DNA of 64,000 nt from Drosophila miranda (GCF_003369915.1 NC_046674.1:7502001-7566000); one strand, 5' to 3'. Shown: positions 12,753 through 23,617, counted from the first letter of the stretch. Made by a program: numbers and translations. Notes: generated by a model not told the origin, from the sequence alone.

Positions 12753-15700
12753 CTATGCCTGTGTGTGTAGCCCTAGGATGTGCCTTAGTATTAGTATATT
12801 ATTATAGAGTCGCATATGTTATATCATGTCGTGTAACACATTGTGTGCGTCGTATCTTCCAGATAACCGAGTTCGATGCATGCCCCCGTAAGCCGTGTAA
12901 CAACGGCTATTATCCCATTCACGAGGCTGCCAAGAACGCCAGCTCCAAGACAATGGAGGTCTTTTTCCAGGCAAGTTTCCCATGAATTGCATGCCCCATC
13001 CTGCTTTGATCTTGCTTGCACTTTGTGGTAGCTATTCCCATTTGACCACTTATTGTAATGTCCTCCTCGTATCCTTTTCATTCCTGCCATAGCTCCCACT
13101 GCTCCCCACTTATCCTGTGACCTTTCATGCACTCGCTTTGACTTCCACTTTGAGTTGATTTTCATTTTGCCTTTACTCTTATTTTTTTGATTGAAATTGC
13201 GTATACGCTGTGCCGCCATGATAAAGTATCAAATTTTAAACGCTGCCTCCTGTTCTATCTGTGGAACTCTGACAAACTCCGTTTATTGTTAAACTTCCCA
13301 TAAAAGAAAAAAAATAACACATTAGAAGGGTTTAGGCTGCGAAACAAAAAGTATCGAATGTTGTTAAAGTCCAGCAGTGTCGGACATTGACTTTCGGAAA
13401 CAATATTTGTGTGGTCTGGGCCTAGACTTTCACTTTATACACGGTACTCGAAGAGCACAAGGGTATCTTGTATTGGTTGGAAGGTATGCTACAGACATCA
13501 AGAAGACTGTTCCATATGAATATCTACCAATAGTTCCGAATAGCGGGAATCTGATAATTACATATTTTAAAAATGTCTGCACAGCGAAAGCATCTCCAAA
13601 AACTGCTCTAAGCTATATATGTAAATCTGCCATGTCTCTTTCGTCACCCAGTTATTAATGGTACGCCCTTAAATGTGACTTATCTTGCAGTGGGGTGAGC
13701 AACGCGGCTGTACACGCGAGGAGATGATATCCTTCTACGACTCGGAGGGCAATGTGCCACTGCACTCAGCGGTCCACGGTGGCGACATCAAGGCTGTGGA
13801 GTTGTGCCTCAAGTCCGGTGCAAAGATATCCACCCAGCAACATGATCTCTCGACACCAGTGCATCTGGCCTGCGCTCAGGTGAGTTGATAGTGTGGACAG
13901 GAACTCGAGGACTGAGACGATGACGAAGACGATGACGAAGACGAAGACGGAGGAAGGTCCTAGCTGACAAGCAGCAGCGGAGCACATGAAAACGCTCATA
14001 CTCATATTTCCCTGGGGAGATATGGGGCGCTGGATAGATGGGTAAACAAAGCTTTTCTGGTCAAAAGGAAAACAGTGTGAAAGCATCTCTCAGTGGGTGG
14101 ACGGGCGCACTGGGGGATGGTGCAAAGTTTGGCTCGTGTCCTGGCTGGCTTACGTGTTACACGAGTGACTTTAATTTGACAAATTCTTATGCAAATTTCG
14201 CCAAGTCGAACGTGACTTCGGTGCTGGGAAAACAAAGAGCCCCGGATGGCATGTAATATGATTCATTTTGCATTGAGTGGGGAAGTGAATCCGCCATCGA
14301 TTTCCGTTTCTCGTTTTAGGGTGCCATTGATATTGTGAAGCTGATGTTCGAGATGCAGCCAATGGAGAAGAGGATCTGCCTGAGCTGCACCGATGTGCAG
14401 AAGATGACGCCGCTGCACTGCGCCTCCATGTTTGATCATCCGGATATTGTGTCCTATTTGGTGAGCGAGGGAGCCGACATTAATGCTTTGGACAAGGAGC
14501 ATCGCTCCCCCCTGCTGCTGGCTGCCTCTCGCAGCGGGTGGAAGACGGGTAAGCGCTTTGGGATTCCTCCATCTTCTCGGTTTAAGAGCTCCTCATCATC
14601 ACATCAAAACAGTCCACCTCTTGATTCGATTGGGGGCTGGGATTAGCGTCAAGGATGCGGCTGCTCGCAATGTCCTGCATTTTGTAATCATGAACGGTGG
14701 CCGGCTGACGGACTTTGCCGAGCAGGTGGCCAATTGCCAGACGAACAACCAGCTCCAGCTGCTGCTCAACGAGAAGGACAGCATGGGCTGCTCGCCGCTC
14801 CACTACGCCAGTCGGGACGGGCACATCCGCTCGCTGGAGAATCTCATTCGGCTGGGGGCCTGTATCAACCTAAAGAACAACAACAACGAGAGTCCGCTGC
14901 ACTTTGCCGCCCGCTACGGCCGCTACAACACCGTGCGCCAGCTGCTCGACTCGGAGAAGGGCTCGTTCATCATCAACGAAAGCGACGGGGCAGGGATGAC
15001 TCCGCTGCACATTTCCTCCCAGCAGGGGCACACCCGTGTGGTCCAGCTGCTGCTCAACCGCGGGGCTCTGCTGCACAGGGATCACACGGGACGCAATCCT
15101 CTCCAGCTGGCGGCCATGTCCGGCTATACCGAGACCATTGAGCTGCTGCACTCGGTGCACTCCCATCTGCTCGATCAAGTGGACAAGGATGGGGTAAGTG
15201 GCTGCTCGCCTGACACACGCTCACACTGTTCTGGCTGCTAAGCTTCCTCCAATCCCAACACAGAATACGGCTCTCCACCTGGCCACCATGGAGAACAAGC
15301 CGCATGCCATCTCGGTGCTGATGTCCATGCAATGCAAGCTCGTCTATAACGTCCTGGACATGAGTGCCATTGACTATGCCATCTACTACAAGTACCCGGA
15401 GGCGGCTCTGGCCATGGTCACCCACGAGGAGCGGGCCAATGAGGTGATGGCCCTCCGCTCCGACAAGCATCCGTGCGTCACCCTGGCCCTGATTGCCTCC
15501 ATGCCGAAGGTCTTTGAGGCGGTGCAGGACAAGTGTATCAGTAAGGCCAACTGCAAGAAGGACTCGAAGAGCTTTTACGTAAGTTGTTCCGTTTGCCAAT
15601 GGGTTCGGTATGCCGCCAATCATCTCATTCCATCGAAGCTAATCCTCTATATCTCTATATATTGAAAATGTCCACCATATATATATATATCCAGATAAAG

Positions 15701-18131
15701 TACTCTTTCGCATTCTTGCAATGCCCCTTTATGTTTGCCAAGATCGATGAGAAAACCGGAGAGCCGATAATGACAACAAATCCCATTCCGTTGCCGGCAT
15801 TGAATGTAAGCAGAAGAAGCAGGGCAAGCAGAAGCAGATCCCAGGATCTGTTGCATGATTCAGTGTGTGTTTGAGTGTGTTTTTTCCTCCTTATACTACG
15901 ATACGATCCTTGTACGAACTGGCAAACCCTTTGCATACGTATGTATATGTGACGTTGGATGGGGGGGTTACTTGAGTCCGCTCTTCATGATCATCATCCG
16001 CTCATCAAAATGCCTACCTCGACGCTCTATATACGTATATATAACACACTTCCTTGACTAATCTACCACCATATCTAGATTAAATATTCATTTTGGCCCT
16101 ACCAAAAGACACCCGAACAGATCGAGGCCAAGCGCAAAGAGTTCAATGATCCCAAGTGGCGTCCCATGCCCCTGGCCGTGGTGAATGTGAGTGTCGCTAG
16201 TACTCTCTTCGCTTTATAGTACCGATATAACCAATAGACTACTGCAACTCTGCAACTTGTGCCTATCGTCCCTCCCAAAAACTAACCCACTAACCGACTC
16301 ACTGTACAGTGTACACCATCGTATCTGGCTTTTGTATCTCGTATCCCCGTATCTCGTATTCCTGTATCTCGTATGTCGTGAAGTCGTGTATGTGTCGCCC
16401 CCCAATATCCAAATGCTTTTCCTAACACATTCCCTCTCTGATCCCCGGCCAGACCATGGTTACCCATGGACGCGTGGAGCTGCTGGCCCATCCACTCAGC
16501 CAGAAGTATCTGCAGATGAAGTGGAACTCGTACGGCAAGTACTTTCATCTGGCCAACCTACTGATCTACTCGATATTCCTGGTCTTTGTCACGATCTATT
16601 CGTCCCTGATGATGAACAACATTGAGCTGGAGCCTGGTGTGAACAAGTCCATGAGCCAATATTGCAATTTGGGGTAAGCTTAAGCTACGGAATATCAACC
16701 ACAGACAAACTGATTGCGAAGATCGTTTTTGCCAGGTGGGACCAGCTGACCCACAACCTCTCGCAGAATCACTTTGCCGCAACAAACTTCCGCCAGGACT
16801 CGTGTGTGGAGCGCATCAATCGGACCACGGCCATTCTATTCTGTGCTGGGGTGATTGTGGTCTACATTTTGCTCAATTCGATGCGGGAAATGCTGCAGAT
16901 CTACCAGCAACGCTTGCACTATATCCTGGAGACGGTCAACTTGATATCCTGGGTGCTATACATATCGGCCCTGGTCATGATAGTGCCGGCCTTTCGGGCC
17001 GATGGCATCATTACCAGCATTCACTATTCGGCGGCCTCGATTGCTGTGTTTCTGTCCTGGTTCCGGCTCTTGCTGTTCCTGCAGCGATTCGACCAGGTTG
17101 GCATCTATGTGGTTATGTTTCTGGAGATCCTGCAGACGCTCATCAAAGTGCTGATGGTCTTCTCCATACTGATCATTGCTTTTGGACTGGCCTTTTACAT
17201 TTTGCTCTCGAAGGTGGGTTTTCGTTTGAGAGGGTGAGTCGTTTGTGGTATATATTTCCAGAGATTTTCCTTCATTCCAGATTATCGATCCACAGCCGAA
17301 CCACTTGTCCTTCTCGAACATACCGATGTCTCTGCTGCGCACCTTCTCCATGATGTTGGGCGAACTGGATGTTGTGGGCACCTATGTGAACACCTACTAT
17401 CGCGACCGACTCAAAGTGCCCATGACCTCCTTCTTGATACTGAGTGAGATCCGTAAGATTGTTCCCACCTGTCCATGATCTGATGGCTATTTCTCGTGAC
17501 AGGCGTCTTCATGATACTCATGCCCATTCTGTTGATGAATTTGCTTATCGGTTTGGCGGTTGGCGACATCGAGTCGGTGCGTCGCAATGCCCAGCTGAAA
17601 CGTCTGGCCATGCAGGTGGTCCTGCACACGGAACTGGAGCGCAAGCTACCCCATGTCTGGCTCCAGCGGGTGGACAAAATGGAGCTTATCGAATACCCAA
17701 ACGAGGCAAAGTGCAAGGTCGGCTTCTGTGACTTTATTCTACGCAAATGGTTCTCCAATCCCTTCACCGAGGATTGTAAGTAGCTCTGCCTTTCTTTTGT
17801 TGGATACATGTGCTGACTAATTTTCTGCTCTCTAGCCGCCATGGACGCCATCTCCTTTGACAACAATGACGATTTTATCAACGCAGAGCTGGAGCGGCAG
17901 CGCCGCAAGCTGCGGGACATAAGCCGCATGCTGGAGCAACAGCACCAGCTGATGCGCCTCATTGTCCAGAAGATGGAGATCAAAACGGAGGCAGACGATG
18001 TGGACGAGGGCATATCGCCCAACGAGATTCGCTCCGTCGTGGGCTCGGCCTCGGCTGGCACCAATCGCTGGAATTCTCCGCGCATCCGCAACAAGCTTCG
18101 AGCCGCTCTCAGTTTCAACAAGAGCATGTAG
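8792..18131 (+). CDS. TrpA1: TRPA1 ankyrin-repeat cation channel (isoform with exons 1a and 2a)
   Basis: Exons 8792-9013, 9507-9665, 11800-11956, 12026-12116, 12190-12385, 12863-12970, 13691-13879, 14320-14548, 14613-15193, 15264-15578, then 10a (15695-15805) or 10b (16079-16186), 16453-16673, 16736-17213, 17281-17443, 17503-17775, 17836-18131. All phases join, giving about 1261 residues with 10b. Many ankyrin repeats (TPLHIA, TALHLAA, TPLHCAS and similar) are followed by six membrane helices (S1 YFHLANLLIYSIFLVFVTIY, pore helix MMLGELDVVGTY, S6 MILMPILLMNLLIGLAV) and a coiled, charged C-terminus ending ALSFNKSM. In flies this channel senses warmth and reactive chemicals in sensory neurons; N-terminal isoforms differ in heat sensitivity. 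It matches the D. melanogaster protein closely over the common part. The upstream start is uncertain: ATG 8792 or the in-frame ATG 8867. One intron (12971-13690) has a GC donor. Confidence 0.93.
9014..9506 (+). other. TrpA1 intron between exons 1a and 2a
   Basis: AT-rich intron. I see no other element in it. Confidence 0.7.
9666..11036 (+). other. TrpA1 intron containing the internal promoter and leader of isoform B
   Basis: Non-coding. The left part (to about 10250) holds the TATA/initiator promoter at 10153-10189. The remainder, 10260-10980, is very AT-rich and would be the 5' leader or a leader intron of the exon 1b transcript. No clear splice sites were chosen. Confidence 0.5.
10153..10189 (+). 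promoter_or_regulatory. TrpA1: Internal core promoter of TrpA1 (TATA box plus initiator)
   Basis: TATAAAAG at 10153-10160, followed at the right spacing by an initiator TCAGTC (10184-10189; A at 10186, 33 bases after the first T). No downstream promoter element at +28. It lies upstream of exon 1b (11037) and downstream of exon 2a, as expected for a second promoter driving the short N-terminal isoform. Confidence 0.6.
11037..11222 (+). CDS. TrpA1: TrpA1 alternative first coding exon 1b
   Basis: ATG at 11037 in good context (CGACAATG); donor CAG|GTAAAC after 62 codons, phase 0, joining the common exon at 11800. The product has the conserved stretch LTAMAPLNLPNKWARILRM seen in the D. melanogaster thermosensitive isoform B, with a divergent start (MPNCEKETPNREV). 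With exon 10b this isoform is 1196 residues, about the usual fly length. S1 then lies near residue 751, the pore helix near 978 and S6 near 1003-1025. Confidence 0.9.
11223..11799 (+). other. TrpA1 intron
   Basis: Intron with a short CTGAGTTGAG-type tandem repeat at about 11739-11770, just before the acceptor AATTAACAG of the first common exon. Confidence 0.7.
12386..12862 (+). other. TrpA1 intron with (GT)n run
   Basis: Intron containing (GT)n at 12724-12751 and a CA/CCC-rich part at 12530-12600. No other gene is seen. Confidence 0.75.
12971..13690 (+). other. TrpA1 intron with GC-AG borders
   Basis: The donor reads CAG|GCAAGT, a perfect consensus apart from C for T; the acceptor is CTTGCAG. 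Exons on both sides join in phase 0 to the conserved FFQ-WGEQRGCT. The intron contains an open stretch of about 90 codons (13377-13658) that lacks an ATG start. Confidence 0.75.
13880..14319 (+). other. TrpA1 intron
   Basis: Intron with a (GAC/GAAGAC) tandem run at about 13913-13950; otherwise unremarkable. Acceptor CTCGTTTTAG. Confidence 0.7.
15695..15805 (+). CDS. TrpA1: TrpA1 alternative exon 10a
   Basis: Acceptor ATATATCCAG, donor AAT|GTAAGC, 37 codons, phase 0 at both ends. It encodes IKYSFAFLQCPFMFAKIDEK and an end PLPALN. It starts with the same IKYSF as exon 10b, so the two arose by exon duplication. In D. melanogaster these exons encode a short segment between the ankyrin repeats and S1 and are used alternatively, with effects on the channel's chemical and heat responses. 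Confidence 0.88.
16079..16186 (+). CDS. TrpA1: TrpA1 alternative exon 10b
   Basis: Acceptor CATATCTAG, donor AAT|GTGAGT, 36 codons, phase 0 at both ends. It encodes IKYSFWPYQKTPEQIEAKRK and an end PLAVVN, essentially the sequence in the classic D. melanogaster isoform. It lies 273 bases after 10a. Using both or neither would also keep the frame, so exclusive use must be set by splicing control. Confidence 0.92.
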
Positions 18132-18699
18132 ATCTTGGCCTATGATGTGGTCTCCTCAACTATATCTATATCTTCATATATTATCCCCAGTAGCGAAACG
18201 TTTCAATTTATCTCTCTATCTCTCTGTGTGTATGTGTGTGTGTGTAACATATAGTCTCAATATAGCAACAAGGATTGTGGGAGATCGTATCGAAATGCTT
18301 GAGGTGGTCCTCAAAGGAACCATTGACGAATTTATAGGCAAGGAATAGAGGTGGAATGTAGTTTCAAATGCACTTAGTGGACTTTTTCATAGTTTTTTTT
18401 TTGATGTCTTTTAAAGTATATAAAATAAAGTCAATTTATCTAGCAAAAATAGCCGACCGGAGCCTTTTTTTTGGTCGGATCTTTCTCGACTTTTGATGCC
18501 AGAGATGAGATTTCTCTAATTAATTATTATATATGTATGTATTCTTATTTATTTACGTGAATGATTGATGGTAATATTTCAATGTATGAGAACGAGGAGT
18601 AATGTTAACGAACGGCTACAATATTAATCAAAACATAAAAAAACGTTTAAACTAAATTATAAAATTCAAATATAGGTATAAAGTCTCCGATCGGCCGAT
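18132..18699. other. Convergent 3' ends of TrpA1 and Mcm7
   Basis: The TrpA1 3' UTR probably ends after AATAAA at 18424-18429 (+). On the minus strand an AATAAA (TTTATT at 18548-18553) could end Mcm7. The transcripts are tail to tail, about 100 bases apart. A short (GT)n run lies near 18227-18244. Confidence 0.55.
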
Positions 18700-21109
18700 T
18701 TACATGAACGTTATCTTAGTGCGTCCCATGTTTACCTGCCAGACATTCAGCTCCTCGTAGTCGTCGATGCATTTGTCCACTTGGTCGGGTTTGAAGCCCT
18801 TTGTTGTGCAACGATCCATGATATCGCCAATCTTGACGGCCTTGCCCAAACCGGCCAACTCCCGAACGATGGCAAAGATGCGATCCGATGTATTTGGCAC
18901 ACTGGAAATGACAGAGTTATGAGAACCAAAACTTGCGTTAGGCCAAAGGCAATACTTACTGTCCCTTCAGGTGGTCGTGCGTCTGGTTGAGCGAATCCTT
19001 TGACATCTCCAGAAGTCGCAAAGCCTCTGCCACATCGTCCTTCTCAACGCGATCGGAGAGACGCAGACGAGCCAGGGCCGTGGACAGACGCAGAATCCCG
19101 AGCAGATTACGGGCCGAGGTAAAGGTCATGTCCTTCTGGTTGCGAGCCTCGCGACGCAGCTCCACATAGGCGCCCACTATGTAGTCGGTGAGCTCGTCCG
19201 GAATGGTGGGGTTCTTGCGCTTGCAGAGGTTGATATAGCGCCGCATGAGATGCATGTCCAGAGACTTGACCCTCGAGGGCGGCTGACGACTATGGCAGTG
19301 CACGTAGGTGATGTGCTTGGCCAGGCGCAGATCGTTGTCGCGGTCAGGCTTGTCCTGGATGAGCCACAATAGATCGAAACGGGAGAGCAGAGCGGCGGGC
19401 AGCTGAATATTCTGTTCCACCGTGCGACGCGGATTGTAACGGCCAAAGGCGGGATTGGCAGCGGCCAGAATGGAAACGCGTGCATTCAGCGTGGTCATGA
19501 TGCCCGCCTTGGCAATGGAAATGGTCTGCTGTTCCATAACCTCGTGGATGGCTGTACGATCGGTGTCCGCCATCTTGTCGAACTCGTCAATGCAGCAAAC
19601 GCCCTGATCGGCCAGCACCAAGGCGCCGCCCTCAAGCATCATCTCGCCAGTGAGGGGATCCTTCATGACGGCTGCCGTCAGACCCACCCCCGAGGAGCCA
19701 CGGCCTGTGGTGTACTGCGACCGCAATGCCAGACGACTAATGTAGCCCAGCAACTGCGACTTGGCAACGCCAGGATCTCCCATTAGGCATATGTTGATAT
19801 TGCCACGAATCTTCATGCCATCGGGGCGCTTGTCGACGCCACCCACCAGCAGCAGCAGCAGGGCCTTTTTCACGTCCAAATGGCCATAGATTTCAGGCGC
19901 CAAGCTGGTGGCCAGGCGCTCATAGAAATCGTCCTGGGCCAGTTCCTCAAGCTCGTCAGGCGTCAATTCGGCCTCCTTGTCAGAGATGTCGTCATTTTTA
20001 TTGATGCATATAATACGCTATGAAAAAAAAAGCAGAGCACGGATTAGATCGAATTGCCAGTGCCATTACAAACGGCAATTAACTCACGTGGGCCTGCAGA
20101 TACGTCTCCGAGAGCAGTCCCTGGATCATCTGGGCAAATCCGCTGCGCACCATTGGCAAAAACACACCAGAGACAACCACGTGATCGCCGGGCTGGGCCA
20201 TGCGGGTGACCTCGCCACGACAAAGCACCGTCATACTGCGCGGAATGTGGCCGACGGGCACCTGGTCGCTGTGCTCCTGCATTTTTAGCTCCTGGAACTT
20301 GACGAACTTGGAACCACGCGTCTGCAAGTACAGACGACCGGCGGCCTTGTTCACGCGGCAATCGTCCGACGGACAATCGTGGACGGGCGTGAAGGAGAGC
20401 GAGCTCACCGGCTGGTACGTCTCGGAACCACAGCGATCGCACGTGTATGTGGCCACGACCATCATGGGCTTCACCTCAGTGCAGCGCGTCACAATGCCGC
20501 GTACAGTCGTCAGCTTGCCAATGTGTTGGGCCTTTACCTCGCGTATGGAATGGGCCTTCTCCGTGGACATTGGCTTGAAACCCACCTCACTGGAAATGGC
20601 ATAGATTCAGAGTTTTCACCTTTACTGAGGTTCCATGTCTACTCACAATCGCTTCATCAGCTCAGGCGGGAAGCTATTGCGGTCATCACGCTGTTCCATG
20701 GGATTGCGCACGCGGGCGTCCATCATCAAGCGATGCTCAATGTACACATCCAGGGCGTCCTTGGCGTGCACCTCCTGCTGCTTATAGCTGGGCAGCAGCT
20801 CGGCAATCACATCACTGAAGATGCCCGCATAGCGTCGGCAGTTGTCGATCACCGCCTCGGCCAGGTTTTCATTGAACTCCGAGAGATCGTCCAGATCGAT
20901 GGTGATCAGGACCTGCTCCCTATGCGCCAGCTTCACCAGCTGCGAGCCATACACAAATTGCTTCTTGCCTTCATCGTCGCACTTGCAAAACTCCGACAGG
21001 AAGGTTTTGATGGATTCTGCGTGGATTCAGACATAAGTTTTGTGGTTTCCGCAGCCGCAACGCTGATTTTACACTCACCTCTGTCCTGGGCATAGTCGCG
21101 ACGAGCCAT
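18700..21109 (-). CDS. Mcm7: DNA replication licensing factor MCM7
   Basis: Minus-strand exons 21109-21079, 21016-20647, 20589-20088, 20017-18960, 18901-18700 join in phase to 720 residues plus TAA, the length I recall for the fly protein. MCM7 is one of six ATPase subunits of the MCM2-7 helicase that unwinds DNA at replication forks in the nucleus. Seen: start [10 protein letters not shown]; zinc-binding cysteines at 184, 187, 206 and 211; Walker A GDPGVAKS (381-388); Walker B CIDEFD (443-448); arginine finger SRFD (513-516); C-terminal winged-helix end YEELNVWQV. The neighbour TrpA1 converges on it. E2F and DRE sites upstream fit S-phase control. Confidence 0.97.
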
Positions 21110-21220
21110 TTTGCTACTGTTTCAATTGTTTAGACCTTGATGCGAATAAAATGAGCACGGGCTGCAGGCAGCAGGAAAAAATGGTTTTTTGTGGCGCGGT
21201 TGCAAAATGAAAATAAGGCG

Positions 21221-21249
21221 TCCCGCCAAAAATGCTATTGTTATCGATA
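21221..21249 (-). promoter_or_regulatory. Mcm7: E2F site and DRE upstream of Mcm7
   Basis: TCCCGCCAAAAA at 21221-21232 is, on the minus strand, a consensus E2F site. TATCGATA at 21242-21249 is the core of the DNA replication-related element bound by DREF. They lie about 110-140 bases upstream of the Mcm7 ATG. Both factors are known to drive fly replication genes, so S-phase control is a sound inference. Confidence 0.8.
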
Positions 21250-22380
21250 AGGTATACGGTCTCACACTAAGAAATATACCGAAATATACGGTCTCACTTT
21301 CAAAATATACCGTAAATATACTGACGGAGTCAAGTTCTATTATACATATTCCTCGTTTTTGATATTCCGTCAAATATTACTAGCTATATAGAACATTTAG
21401 CCGTGCCATCATAATTTTAGCCCATTGATGAATCAATTTTCTACACAATTGGTTAGTTTTTAATCCTTGCTTTTATTGTATTTATTGTAAAAACAGGGTT
21501 AAACGAAAAAGTTCAACAAAAAAAAGAGTCGCAATGTTGCTGGTATTTGAAGACGTGATGCGTGTATAGCCCTTTGTACACCCTATTTCGCTCATTTTAT
21601 ATGAAGATCAAACGTAATTTATTAAGACCTTTTCTCAAATTGATATTCTTTAGACATATTCAAGTACCTTATTAGTATCTTGTATATATTTATGTCGATC
21701 CTGATACCTACTGAGCCTTGGAAGACAAACGTATTCACAATTCTATAACATTCATTTCCCCCAGGGTATTTGTGCATGGAATTAGCAACATGTTTGTGTA
21801 TGGAATGAGACTCATTGTTGCAAAAGCGAAACTGCGGCGAATCGGGTATTGCCTATATTTCAAGCTATATAGATTTGCCCACTTAGCTTTATCCCAAAGA
21901 TAAATGCATTTTCTACAAGATTGCTTCTTTTAATTATCTTAATGTATTTTATTTTGACTAAAATACGGTTTTCAAGTAAATGTTGCCGCAACTTTTGTGT
22001 ATGGAATGCGCAACATTTGTGTATGGAATGAGACTCATTGTTGCTAAAGCGAACTGGGGCGAACTGCGGCGAACTGCGGCGAATTAAAATTCGATTCAAA
22101 AAAACGACCAATTCCTCATATTCTTTGTTCCGTTGAATAATACTATCTATATGGAACATTTAGCCATGCCCACTCAATTTTATACGATTGATGAATCAAT
22201 TCTATACATGATTGGTCTATTCGAAATACTTGCTTTTATTGGATTTCTATATAAAATTGAAAATTAAATTGAATAGATTGATGAACTTGACAAAATATAC
22301 CATTATATACCGATATACCATAAATATACCGTCAGCTCAATTTTGACTTCAAAAAATACCGTAAACGGTCACCCTGCTGC
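21250..22380. repeat. Intergenic cluster of diverged repeats
   Basis: Three kinds of repeat are interspersed. (a) ATATACCG-rich strings at 21250-21325 and 22290-22365, the second leading into CGGTCACCCTG, one base from the fly core-promoter Motif 1. (b) A unit of about 120 bases starting CTATATRGAACATTTAGCC at 21381 and 22144, with a weaker copy at about 21858. (c) TTGTGTATGGAATGAGACTCA plus GAACTGCGGCGAA at about 21793-21842 and 22017-22084. The segment at 21722-21770 matches the left edge of the window. No coding capacity is seen. It is probably relics of a non-autonomous mobile element, perhaps adopted as promoter sequence. Confidence 0.55.
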
Positions 22381-22889
22381 GACATCAGACGACGTGTTTA
22401 AGAACTACTATTTTAACGTAACGTTGCTACCTACTTTTAAGTTGCGCGCCAAAATAAAAATTCTTCCCAGTATATTAGACATCAGAAAACGGAAAATAAG
22501 CTATCTTTGTAGGCTATTCATCTTTATCTCAACTTAGCTCGCGCGACAACGATGAAATCCATTCCTGATATTTGACATTCAATACCAAAGGAAAGCGGCA
22601 CTGATGTAAAATGGGTTTACTTCGCATAATTAAAGAGCTTTCGGCCACTGATTGGGAGGGAGATGGCCTTTATAATTTCAAAATATTTTAACAGTTTCCA
22701 TTTTTCTGGTACTATTTGTCTGTCTAACCCTCTCTACACACACCAACCAGCTGTGTTGCTACAGCGCTTCCCTCCGCCAGTATGCACGAATAAGAGTGAG
22801 ACAGAGAGAGACAGAGAGAGCGATAGAGAAGGAGAATGAGAAGCGCGTGGTAAAGGGTTTTTTCGTCCCTTATGGGAGTGGCGCCAACC
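22381..22889. other. Upstream region of the microprotein gene
   Basis: AT-rich DNA with GCGCGCCAAAATA near 22443 (E2F-like) and a GA-rich stretch at 22793-22845. It probably contains the promoter of the + strand gene at 23142. No reading frame that I trust. Confidence 0.35.
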
Positions 22890-23141
22890 CGTTCAGCGTG
22901 CTGACCTGCGTGTGGGTCTTACATGGCACCTCAGAGCTGTGGCGCTGGCTGTCCATGCCCGTGCCGATCATCTGTCAAAAGCTGCAATCTGAGCATCTTA
23001 GTAGCCTTTTACTTCCACTTCAATGTAGGCTTAGGTTTTGCTTGGTATGGACAGGGGTTTCAGTCTCATTACTGTTTGTCAGCTCTCCAAAATAGCACTA
23101 AAAATATTCTACAAAAGAAAAGTTCGAATTTTTTGACAATT

Positions 23142-23405
23142 ATGGAGTTTCTTAGTGAAATCGCTCAAGATATAATTAATATATGGACCCATCCTGTGGC
23201 AATAAGCGCAACCGCGGTACGTTATGGAGTGATTTGATGTGAACTCGAATCTGAGTCGCGTGTTATTTTATTTCAGATCTTGGGAGCACCTATGGAATTG
23301 CAGCTGATAGCCTTCGCTGCTTCCTATGCAGCAGGCTATGAGAATTTCCCCAACGTCGTCGGTTACCTCATCCGTATAGTTCAACGGCTAATTGGGCAAA
23401 ACTAG
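23142..23405 (+). CDS. Two-exon microprotein, diverged copy of the gene nested in dally
   Basis: Exons 23142-23216 and 23277-23405 (donor GCG|GTACGT, acceptor ATTTCAG), 67 residues. Not a family I recognise. Seen: MEFLSEIAQDIINIW start, a small-residue hydrophobic stretch (QLIAFAASYAAGY) and a C-terminal amphipathic helix (YLIRIVQRLIGQN). It lies between two dally exon fragments exactly where the gene at 26918 lies between the real exons, and has the same two-exon plan, but residue identity to that gene is very low. A poly(A) signal follows (23494-23499). Both exons are open and well bordered, so it is probably expressed. Confidence 0.65.
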
Positions 23406-23493
23406 TCCTGCAATACTGCTACTACTAGACACATACGGACATATGTACTATAATACATAATACTCGTATGGAATCGAAGTCCCGAAATACTGA

Positions 23494-23499
23494 AATAAA
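23494..23499 (+). terminator. Poly(A) signal AATAAA
   Basis: 89 bases after the stop of the microprotein gene at 23142. Confidence 0.6.
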
Positions 23500-23617
23500 C
23501 CGTTGATGGCATTATTTGACTTCTGTTTTTGTTCTGGTATCATCTAGAGCTTGATGGTATTTGAGGACAGAGGGGGATCATGGTGCACCATGGACGGATC
23601 CGGTGGCTTGAGCCACC

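Larger units (their letters stand above)
22890..23617 (-). pseudogene. Partial, decayed duplicate of a dally segment
   Basis: 22890-22970 matches dally exon sequence at 26636-26716 at about 68 of 81 bases without a gap. 23585-23617 matches the neighbouring dally exon at 27395-27427 at 27 of 33. Short matches also occur in the DNA between (for example AGTAGSCTTTTAS at 23000 and 26832). Order and spacing are kept, so this is one duplicated block lying about 3.75 kb from its source, downstream of dally. The first fragment keeps an open frame (MDSQRHSSEVPCKTHTQVST against MDRQRYNPEVPWKTQTQVSK), but the rest of both exons is lost. Confidence 0.75.

Noticed and set aside
13377..13658. Open frame of 93 codons in a TrpA1 intron
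   Set aside because: It starts without ATG, has AT-rich irregular codon use and no splice or poly(A) context. It is most likely chance.
21250..21325. Near match to core-promoter Motif 1 in CGGTCTCACACTA
   Set aside because: It carries a two-base insertion relative to the consensus, so I do not count it as a site.
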